From Bacteroidales bacterium (lineage in GTDB: Bacteria > Bacteroidota > Bacteroidia > Bacteroidales > VadinHA17): DNA of 19,846 bases. The stretch lies in NCBI GenBank assembly GCA_020353115.1, contig CP070687.1:71387-91232 (forward strand), given 5' to 3'. The notes under the pieces were generated by a model that saw only the letters and a program-made list of their open reading frames with translations, did not search any database and was not told the origin of the DNA. The position numbers and the translations under genes were made by a program. Positions 1 to 6,237 of the stretch are shown in pieces; positions within the stretch are counted from its first letter, which is position 1, and every line of letters starts with the position of its first letter.

Positions 1-1
1 G

Positions 2-1915
2 AGAGAAAAACGATATATTCAGGTATTTCAGTCGAATAACTCTTTGGATAATACCATTAATCATATTACGGGAAGGGGTACGGAAGTATGGATGGCAACC
101 AGGAACGGGGTAATCATTTATGACAGCAAGGCGGAGGATATGCAACAATTTTCAACCCGTGACGGGTTACCCCATAACAACATAAACCAGATATTTATTG
201 ATTCGAAGGGAAGAGGATGGGTTGCCACGACAAGCAACCGGTTGTATTTCATTAAAGACAGGAAGCTTAGCCTCGGCTATGAAATCCAATACTATACCAA
301 GAAAAACGAATTCAGAGCCATAACGGAAGATACAAATGGTGAATTGTGGGCTGTAACGTATGGAAACGGGTTGTATCACTTTGCATCCGATTCGATATAC
401 AACTATACCACCTGGGATGGTATGATCTCAGATTACTGTTATAGTATTGAATCCGATATGGCAAATAATATCTGGATAGGCCACAGGTTGGGTTTCAGTC
501 GTTTTATAAAAGGCGATAACCTGATCCTTACCTATGGAAGGGAATTGGGTATCACCAGTGATTGCAATCCAAATTCCATATTTATGGAGAAGGAAGGAGC
601 AGTGATTTTCGGCACTACCGGCGGTATAATTAGATACGACGCATCCCTTGATAAAGGAAGCCGGATACCTCCAATCAGTAACATAACATCCATCAGTTTT
701 TCCGACAGGGTTGTTGATCTTTCTGAAGATATAATCCTTCCTTTCGATAAATATAAACTCAACATAGAGTTTATCGGCTTGAGTTATCGTAATCCTGAGA
801 TGGTTACCTATCAGTACAAACTTGAAAATTATGATCAGGAGTGGTCTGAAATGACACGATTCCCCATGGTAACCTATGGAATTGCTGATGGTGAATATAC
901 GTTTCTGCTGAGATCCTATAACCGGGACTGGCAAACCAGTGAGGAGCCGTTATCTGTTCATTTTATTGTCAGGAAACCATACTGGAAAACATGGTGGTTT
1001 ATTACAACTCTGGTTATCGTGGTTTTGGGTTCTGTCATCCTGATAATAAAAATTCGTGAAAGGAATCATAAGAAGTTACAGGCATTCCTGCAAAAGAGCC
1101 TGGATGAGCGAACCAGGGAGGTAGTTGAGCAAAAAGAGGAGATTGAACAAAAAAATCGTGAGATAACGGACAGCATCAATTATGCTCAAAGAATACAGGC
1201 CAGTATCTTACCACCGCTTCAGAAGTTGAGGGAGAATTTTCCCGGATTCTTCGTGTTTTACATGCCCAGGGATATAGTTAGTGGCGACTTCTACTGGTTT
1301 GACAAAGTTGGGAAAGACCGGTTTATCATTGTCTGTGCTGACTCCACCGGTCATGGGGTTCCGGGAGCATTTATGTCAATGATCGGTGCTACACTTATCA
1401 AAGATATTGTCAACCGTCAGGATATTGTTAAACCTTCACAAATACTTACCACACTCGATACTGAAATTACAGAAACCTTAAATCAAAATATTGAAGCCGA
1501 ACAGTCAACCGACGGAATGGATATAATCGTATGTGAAATTAACACGGCAACAAGGAAAGTTGGTTTTGCTTCCGCTATGAGACCGGTGATCTTCTATCAT
1601 AACGGGGAACAAATTTATCTCAAGGGAAACCGCAGTTCGGTCGGGGGAGAAATTATTGAAGCAAAAGTATTTGAAGACCAGGAATTCCAACTATCCGAGG
1701 GGGATATTATCTATATGTTCTCTGACGGATACCCGGATCAGTTTGGAGGTCCCTTGGGTAAGAAATATAAAATGGTGCGATTGAAGAATCTGCTTGATGA
1801 TGTGTATTTGAAATCGATGGAAGAACAGTACGAATATGTGAAGAATAATTTTGAACTCTGGAAATCCGATTTTGAGCAGGTGGATGATATACTGTTCATG
1901 GCAATTAAAATGTAA
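2..1915 (+). CDS. Two-component-regulator-type beta-propeller / Y_Y_Y / SpoIIE-phosphatase sensor (5' partial)
   Basis: The frame is open to the left edge, so the N-terminus lies outside; 637 codons are visible, and the TTG at 44 is internal. In order: degenerate propeller blades ending in motifs such as VWMATRNG, LWAVTYGNGL and IWIGHRLG (about residues 1-215), a Y_Y_Y-like beta-sandwich (about 245-325), one membrane helix (about 331-350), a charged coiled coil (about 355-395) and a SpoIIE/PP2C-like phosphatase domain (about 414-636). Probable metal-binding acidic residues lie in GDFYWF (D429), ADSTGHGVPG (D447), SDGYPDQ (D575) and VDDILF (D628/D629). By family knowledge the propeller and Y_Y_Y part is periplasmic and the phosphatase cytoplasmic, where it would dephosphorylate a phosphoserine or phosphothreonine partner, often an anti-sigma-factor antagonist. 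No partner is encoded here. There is no histidine-kinase domain. It converges on the LuxR-type gene with 19 nt between stop codons. The architecture is clear; signal and target are unknown. Confidence 0.9.
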   Translation, partial: REKRYIQVFQSNNSLDNTINHITGRGTEVWMATRNGVIIYDSKAEDMQQFSTRDGLPHNNINQIFIDSKGRGWVATTSNRLYFIKDRKLSLGYEIQYYTKKNEFRAITEDTNGELWAVTYGNGLYHFASDSIYNYTTWDGMISDYCYSIESDMANNIWIGHRLGFSRFIKGDNLILTYGRELGITSDCNPNSIFMEKEGAVIFGTTGGIIRYDASLDKGSRIPPISNITSISFSDRVVDLSEDIILPFDKYKLNIEFIGLSYRNPEMVTYQYKLENYDQEWSEMTRFPMVTYGIADGEYTFLLRSYNRDWQTSEEPLSVHFIVRKPYWKTWWFITTLVIVVLGSVILIIKIRERNHKKLQAFLQKSLDERTREVVEQKEEIEQKNREITDSINYAQRIQASILPPLQKLRENFPGFFVFYMPRDIVSGDFYWFDKVGKDRFIIVCADSTGHGVPGAFMSMIGATLIKDIVNRQDIVKPSQILTTLDTEITETLNQNIEAEQSTDGMDIIVCEINTATRKVGFASAMRPVIFYHNGEQIYLKGNRSSVGGEIIEAKVFEDQEFQLSEGDIIYMFSDGYPDQFGGPLGKKYKMVRLKNLLDDVYLKSMEEQYEYVKNNFELWKSDFEQVDDILFMAIKM

Positions 1916-1934
1916 CATGAGGATGACTAAGCTA

Positions 1935-2537
1935 TTATAACCTGATTTCATCCATTCCCACTATTTTATTCAAAATCGCATAGACCGTCAATCCGGATAC
2001 GGATTTTATTCCCAGTTTCCTGGTTATATTTTTCCTGTGAGTAATAACAGTATGTGCACTGATATATAATTTCTCACCAATTTCTTTGTTGGTGAATCCA
2101 AGAGCAATATGGCGTAAAATATTTTTTTCCCTTTCACTTAATTCGGATGTTCCTTCCTCTTCCGGCTGATAGCCGGAGCTTCTTAAAATAAGATTCTCAA
2201 TCTTTTTCAAAAGATGACTTTTATTTTCATCAAAACCTATTGTTTCTGCAAATTTAATTTGAGATTTTTTGTTATCCTCCCGGGAGATTATACCTATCAA
2301 AACGGGTGCCCGGGGCGATGGGATTTTTTCGAAGGTAGTATGGAATTTACCGGACCGTATGAAAGAAGGATTAAGGAAGAGTATCTGGAAATTGTTTTTA
2401 TTCACCAGGGAAATAAAAGCTTCTTCATTATCTGTTTCGACAATATTCCCTACCTGTGGAAACTCGGCAAGTATTAAAACCAGGCCCTTACGGATAAGGT
2501 ATGACTTCTCTGCTATTAAAATTGATAATTTAGGCAT
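1935..2537 (-). CDS. LuxR/NarL-type DNA-binding regulator with a degenerate receiver domain
   Basis: A 200-residue protein. Residues 131-193 form a clear LuxR/GerE helix-turn-helix (LSEREKNILRHIALG, then TNKEIGEKLYIS, then HTVITHRKNITRKLGI). Residues 1-120 have the layout of a response-regulator receiver, but the strand that normally ends in the phospho-acceptor Asp reads FQILFLNPSF, with Asn at position 56, and the usual paired acidic residues near the N-terminus are AEKS (only E10 acidic). The conserved Lys near the end of the receiver is also not apparent. Inference: it probably does not use normal Asp phosphorylation and may answer to a ligand, a partner protein or its own level. Its ATG lies 26 nt after the hemerythrin stop codon on the same strand, so the two are likely co-transcribed and functionally linked. 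Target genes are unknown; autoregulation would be typical of the family. Confidence 0.88.
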   Translation of the reverse strand: MPKLSILIAEKSYLIRKGLVLILAEFPQVGNIVETDNEEAFISLVNKNNFQILFLNPSFIRSGKFHTTFEKIPSPRAPVLIGIISREDNKKSQIKFAETIGFDENKSHLLKKIENLILRSSGYQPEEEGTSELSEREKNILRHIALGFTNKEIGEKLYISAHTVITHRKNITRKLGIKSVSGLTVYAILNKIVGMDEIRL

Positions 2538-2563
2538 CGTAATTCATCCGGTTTGAAAAGGGT

Positions 2564-3295
2564 CTAATTATCTTGTTTACGTAACTGTTTTTCCATTACA
2601 ATTACTTTTGGCACCAATACTTTCTCTTCAATCCGGCTGTGATCATTCATATCTTTCTCCAGGTTAAATAGTTCGGAAAGTACCTTGTTGCACAATGCTC
2701 TGTTCTTCGGTGGCGGAAGATACTTGATGATGATATTTTTCAGGTCAAATAATTTCTCTTCAATATTATCATGTTCATTTATATAATCCGTAATGGAATA
2801 TCCGTTCATCTGATTTTTAAGGTCCGGATCGGCTTTCCCCCTGGTAAAGGCTTTTTCAACATGTATGGCATAGGGAAACACAACCTCATCTTCCCGTTTT
2901 GTATGATGTGCCAGTTCCTCCTTATATTCTTTGAAGAATTTCTGAAGCATGTTAAGATTATCGGTCTGGTTAAAACACGTATTTACCATTTCATCGATCA
3001 GCTGCTCTATTTCCGGTATCTTTTCATCGAGGTAGTACCGATGGGTTTTTGCCAGGTAATCCACGATAAGCCGGATAGAAAAATCCTGCAGGTCCTCATC
3101 CGGGAAATAGTCTTTATCATGAAATGCATTTACTATTTCGAGGAAGAAACGAACATCAATATGATGTTCACGGCAAACTTCAAATACGGTTTTATCCCGA
3201 AATCCCAGATCAATACCAAACCGGTTTATTACGGATATAAGCAGATAGTTCATATGAATAAGATCTGCCATCTTGTTGTCTTGTCTGATTATCAT
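2564..3295 (-). CDS. RIC/ScdA-like hemerythrin-domain protein (di-iron)
   Basis: A 243-residue soluble protein. Residues about 10-60 resemble the ScdA_N/DUF542 domain (ADLIHMNYLLISVINRFGI), but the Cys pair usual in that domain of YtfE/ScdA proteins is replaced by Leu-Gly in GIDLGFRDKTV; a lone Cys sits at 41. Residues about 80-235 form a hemerythrin HHE-type helical bundle with candidate di-iron ligands H85, H130/H131, E135/E137, H175, H219 and E223/E224, in spacing that resembles E. coli YtfE. Such proteins bind a di-iron centre and are tied to repair of iron-sulfur clusters after NO or oxidative stress, or to O2/NO sensing. It is the first gene of a unit with the atypical LuxR-type regulator, which suggests a sensing or stress role. 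The start at 3295 is the longest; a second Met (MADLIHMNY) lies eight codons on and cannot be excluded. No clear ribosome-binding site. Confidence 0.87.
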   Translation of the reverse strand: MIIRQDNKMADLIHMNYLLISVINRFGIDLGFRDKTVFEVCREHHIDVRFFLEIVNAFHDKDYFPDEDLQDFSIRLIVDYLAKTHRYYLDEKIPEIEQLIDEMVNTCFNQTDNLNMLQKFFKEYKEELAHHTKREDEVVFPYAIHVEKAFTRGKADPDLKNQMNGYSITDYINEHDNIEEKLFDLKNIIIKYLPPPKNRALCNKVLSELFNLEKDMNDHSRIEEKVLVPKVIVMEKQLRKQDN

Positions 3296-3330
3296 GATTT
3301 TCCGGTTAATCCATAAATAATTTGACCTAT

Positions 3331-3361
3331 CGAATTTAGGAAATTATTATGGATTCTAACA
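3331..3361 (-). promoter_or_regulatory. Weak candidate promoter for the hemerythrin-regulator pair
   Basis: On the minus strand TAAATTCG (3331-3338) differs at one base from the Bacteroidota -7 pattern TAnnTTTG. Nineteen nt upstream is TGTT (3358-3361), a poor match to the -33 TTTG. Transcription would begin around 3326, leaving a leader of about 30 nt before the ATG at 3295. The weak -33 match makes this tentative. Confidence 0.25.
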
Positions 3362-3512
3362 TGGTTTGCAGAATCTCCCCGTTTTGGAGAAAATCATTTC
3401 GGTGGTCTATTAGTACAATCCGGAACAGGGAGCGGTCGTTGCAGAAGGTACATTTCCGGATCGGTGAAGAGGGTACTGGAATGATCGGGGACAAGTTTCC
3501 AAATCGGATCAT
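3336..3512 (-). CDS. Possible 58-codon ORF overlapping the lipoprotein stop (uncertain)
   Basis: An ORF of 58 codons starts at an ATG sharing the ATGA overlap with the TGA of the upstream lipoprotein gene, an arrangement typical of translational coupling. The product begins MIRFGNLSPI, holds a Cys-x-x-Cys pair (CTFC, residues 21-24) and ends in a hydrophobic ESIIIS. I recognise no family. It fills most of the 213-nt gap to the hemerythrin gene. A second frame is also open for about 37 codons here, so openness is weak evidence of coding. It may simply be the 3' untranslated part of the era-der unit. Confidence 0.2.
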   Translation of the reverse strand: MIRFGNLSPIIPVPSSPIRKCTFCNDRSLFRIVLIDHRNDFLQNGEILQTMLESIIIS

Positions 3513-4015
3513 TCGGCAAACGGGATCTCTGGTGTTTTTTCCACGTTGCTTTTGTGAAAGGCACGGTCGATCAGATAGAATTCGTATTGTATGGTATCGT
3601 AGAGCATCAAAAGATATAAGAAATCAACTTTTATTTCACCCTTAAGGGTTTTGTTCTGGCCTTCTTTCTCGATAAATGGAATTCTGTAATTCAAAGGGGT
3701 TTCAAGGTCCTCCTCCGGTACCTGAACAAATACTCCATCGATCTTTTCATAAAGCAGAAAGAAGAGGTTGTAATTTTCACTATCTCCGAATAATGTATCC
3801 GGAGGATACAGGCCGATATCACCATCCCCGTCTTCAAACCGGAAAACAAGTTCACCGACTTTCCCCGGATTTCCCAGGAGATCGACGGTATCACGTATAG
3901 TAAAACTTTTGAATTCAATATACGGGATTTCGGAAAGAGATTCGATTTTCTGACATGACAGAATAACAAATAATACCGAACCTGTAAGAATTAATATCCC
4001 TGTAATTTTCTTCAT
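3509..4015 (-). CDS. Small putative lipoprotein downstream of der
   Basis: A 168-residue protein starting MKKITGILIL with a lipoprotein signal: a hydrophobic stretch to residue 19, then ILS-C with the lipid-modified Cys at 21. The frame is open for 60 codons upstream, but those overlap the end of der and precede the signal peptide, so the Met at 4015 is the credible start. The mature part has an Asp-rich stretch, FEDGDGDIGLYPPD (about 60-73), that could bind calcium, then alternating hydrophobic segments suggesting a beta-sandwich. I have seen similar DGDGDIG-containing lipoproteins of unknown function in Bacteroidota, but cannot name a family. The start lies 22 nt after the der stop, so it is probably the last secure gene of the unit. 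It would be anchored in the envelope; no function can be assigned. Confidence 0.8.
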   Translation of the reverse strand: MKKITGILILTGSVLFVILSCQKIESLSEIPYIEFKSFTIRDTVDLLGNPGKVGELVFRFEDGDGDIGLYPPDTLFGDSENYNLFFLLYEKIDGVFVQVPEEDLETPLNYRIPFIEKEGQNKTLKGEIKVDFLYLLMLYDTIQYEFYLIDRAFHKSNVEKTPEIPFAE

Positions 4016-4037
4016 ATCTGCAAAAATAGTAAAAAAT

Positions 4038-5342
4038 CTATTTTTTCCGGAAGAATATCTGTATTGGGACTCCTGTGAAATCGAAGTGTTCCCGAATACG
4101 GTTTTCCAGGTATCTTTTATACGGTTCTTTAATATATTGTGGCAGGTTACAGAAAAATGCGAAGGAGGGTGCAAGTGTGGGTAGCTGGACGACATATTTG
4201 ATTTTAATTTGTTTGCCCTTTACCGCCGGAGGCGGGTTATTTTCGATAGCTTCGAGCATTGAGTTGTTCAGACGTCCCGTTGGTACTTTTTTCTTCCGGT
4301 TTTCATATACCCGGATTGCCGTTTCCAGCACTTTATGTAGTCGTTGCCTGGTTATGGCGGAAGTAAAGATTATGGGGATATCCCTGAAGGGTGCTATTTT
4401 CTCGATGATTTTTTCCCTGAATAACCGAAGGGTTTTTGTATCCTTTTCGATCAGGTCCCATTTATTTACCAGGAGAACGATTCCTTTCCTGTTTCTTTTC
4501 ACAAGGGAAATGATATTCACATCCTGCCCTTCCATTCCCCGGGTTGAATCAATAAGTGTAAGGCAAACATCTGCATTTTCTATTGATCGTATGGATCTCA
4601 TAACTGAATAAAATTCCACATTTTCTGTTACTTTGCCTTTTTTCCTCAAACCGGCTGTATCGACAATATAGAAATCGTAATTATATTTCCTGTAACGGCT
4701 ATAGATTGAATCCCTTGTTGTTCCGGATAAAGGGGTAACGATGTTTCTTTCTTCCCCGAGAAGTGCATTGGCGAGGGAAGATTTTCCGACATTTGGCCTG
4801 CCGATAATTGCAAATTTGGGTATATCTTCGAGGTCTTCGTCCGGTTTTCGGGGAAGTTTGCGAACCAGATCATCCAGCAATTCTCCTGTACCGCTTCCAT
4901 TTATGGCTGAGAGAGGGTATATTTCACCCATTCCCAGCTTGTAAAATTCATTTGTATCATATGCGCGATCAGGATTATCAACCTTATTTACAACAAGATA
5001 AATAATCTTCTCTGTTTTTCTGAGCATTCGGGCAATACCTTCATCGAGATCTGTAATTCCACCGGTAACATCCACAAGAAAGAGGATGATGTCGGATTCT
5101 TCAATGGCGAGCAGAACCTGCTTTCTGATCTCATCTTCGTAAATGTCACCGGAGCGAATGACATAGCCTCCGGTATCGATTACCGAAAATTCAACCCCAT
5201 TCCATACGGATTTTCCATAATGACGGTCACGGGTAACACCGGCCATCTCATCAACGATGGCTTCCCTGCTTTCAGTCAACCGGTTGAACAGGGTTGATTT
5301 TCCGACATTGGGCCTTCCTACTATGGCGATGATATTACCCAT
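4038..5342 (-). CDS. der: Ribosome-assembly GTPase Der (EngA)
   Basis: A 434-residue protein with the two tandem GTPase domains unique to Der. Domain 1: G1 GRPNVGKST (9-17), G3 DTGG (56-59), G4 NKVD (119-122). Domain 2: G1 GRPNVGKSS (181-189), G3 DTAG (228-231), G4 NKWD (293-296). A KH-like C-terminal domain covers about 380-434. Length and motifs are normal and nothing key is missing. Der binds the 50S subunit and is essential for late large-subunit maturation in bacteria studied. It starts 8 nt after the era stop codon, so the two are surely co-transcribed, and a lipoprotein gene follows 22 nt downstream. The start at 5342 matches the family N-terminus (MGNIIAIVGRPNVGKS). Confidence 0.98.
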   Translation of the reverse strand: MGNIIAIVGRPNVGKSTLFNRLTESREAIVDEMAGVTRDRHYGKSVWNGVEFSVIDTGGYVIRSGDIYEDEIRKQVLLAIEESDIILFLVDVTGGITDLDEGIARMLRKTEKIIYLVVNKVDNPDRAYDTNEFYKLGMGEIYPLSAINGSGTGELLDDLVRKLPRKPDEDLEDIPKFAIIGRPNVGKSSLANALLGEERNIVTPLSGTTRDSIYSRYRKYNYDFYIVDTAGLRKKGKVTENVEFYSVMRSIRSIENADVCLTLIDSTRGMEGQDVNIISLVKRNRKGIVLLVNKWDLIEKDTKTLRLFREKIIEKIAPFRDIPIIFTSAITRQRLHKVLETAIRVYENRKKKVPTGRLNNSMLEAIENNPPPAVKGKQIKIKYVVQLPTLAPSFAFFCNLPQYIKEPYKRYLENRIREHFDFTGVPIQIFFRKK

Positions 5343-5350
5343 GTCTGTTT

Positions 5351-6226
5351 TTAATAGCCAAACTTCTTCAGCAAACGCTCTTTATTCCTCCAGTCCTTGT
5401 TCACCTTTACAAACAGCTCCAGAAAAATCTTCTTATTAAAGAATCGTTCCATATCCTCCCTTGCCAGTTTACCAATTCTTTTGAGCGATTGTCCTTTATG
5501 CCCTATAATTATCCCTTTCTGGCTGTCCCGTAACACATGAATTGTTGCCATTATCCGGATTATTTCTTTCTCCTCTTTGAAAGAGCTGACTTCAACCTCG
5601 ACGGAATAGGGAATCTCTTTCCTGTACTGCATAAGGATCTTTTCCCTGATCATTTCTGAAACAAAAAACCGCTCTGTCCTGTCGGTAATCTGATCTTTCG
5701 GAAAGTAAGGCGGACCCGGAGGAAGAAGTTCGATAATCCGGTTCAGGAGCTTTTCCATATTAAAAAAGTTGATAGCAGAAAGTGGAATTATTTCTGCCTG
5801 GGGAAGTTTATCCAGCCATTTCCCGATCAATATCCGAACTTCATCCTGACCGGACAGATCAATTTTATTGAGAATGACAAGGGTTGGGATCTTAAGCTTT
5901 TTGATTTTTTCCAGTATGTCCGGGTTTCTGTCCATGGATTCCATCACATCGGTCACGTATAACAGAATGTCGGCATCAATAAGAGCGGACTTTATGGATT
6001 TCATCATCGATTCCTGGAGTTTATAGTTCGGTCTCAGTATTCCGGGGGTATCTGAATAGACAATTTGGAAATCTTCTCCGTTTACAATACCCATAATCCT
6101 GTGCCGGGTTGTTTGTGCTTTTGATGTAATGATGGAAAGCTTATCCCCGACGAGGGCATTCATAATGGTTGATTTCCCGACATTGGGATTCCCGATGATA
6201 TTCACGAAGCCGGATTTATGCTCCAT
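5351..6226 (-). CDS. era: Ribosome-assembly GTPase Era
   Basis: A 291-residue protein of normal Era length. N-terminal GTPase domain: G1 GNPNVGKST (12-20), a switch-I region with QTTRHRIMGI, G3 DTPG (59-62) and G4 NKID (120-123). The C-terminal type II KH domain carries its GxxG loop as GHKG (242-245) and ends in the family-typical KVNKDWRNKERLLKKFGY. Era binds the 3' end of 16S rRNA and acts in 30S maturation and cell-cycle progress. It lies 11 nt after the upstream DUF5686-like gene and 8 nt before der, all on the minus strand, so it is probably read from a promoter at or before the DUF5686 gene; no promoter can fit between them except inside coding sequence. Confidence 0.98.
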   Translation of the reverse strand: MEHKSGFVNIIGNPNVGKSTIMNALVGDKLSIITSKAQTTRHRIMGIVNGEDFQIVYSDTPGILRPNYKLQESMMKSIKSALIDADILLYVTDVMESMDRNPDILEKIKKLKIPTLVILNKIDLSGQDEVRILIGKWLDKLPQAEIIPLSAINFFNMEKLLNRIIELLPPGPPYFPKDQITDRTERFFVSEMIREKILMQYRKEIPYSVEVEVSSFKEEKEIIRIMATIHVLRDSQKGIIIGHKGQSLKRIGKLAREDMERFFNKKIFLELFVKVNKDWRNKERLLKKFGY

Positions 6227-6237
6227 TGGATGATTAA

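Noticed and set aside
428..934. 168-codon minus-strand ORF inside the sensor gene
   Set aside because: It lies wholly inside the clear propeller/Y_Y_Y coding frame on the other strand and shows no recognisable domain; a shadow frame.
2771..3316. 181-codon plus-strand ORF over the hemerythrin gene
   Set aside because: Antisense to a well-supported gene with conserved His and Glu ligands; its translation has no family features.
3366..3396. Short hairpin (tctcc/ggaga) downstream of the lipoprotein gene, considered as terminator of the era-der unit
   Set aside because: Five base pairs, no T-run on the minus strand, and inside the possible 58-codon ORF; too weak to list.
3380..3425. Minus-strand segment TACTAATAGACC resembling the 3' end of 23S rRNA
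   Set aside because: Only about a dozen bases match; there is no surrounding rRNA-like sequence or 5S gene.
3349..3645. 98-codon plus-strand ORF between the lipoprotein and hemerythrin genes
   Set aside because: It overlaps the lipoprotein coding end antisense and has an Arg/Ser-rich composition typical of shadow frames.
4016..4195. 60-codon N-terminal extension of the lipoprotein frame
   Set aside because: It overlaps der and would place the lipoprotein signal in the middle of the protein; the Met at 4015 is the natural start.
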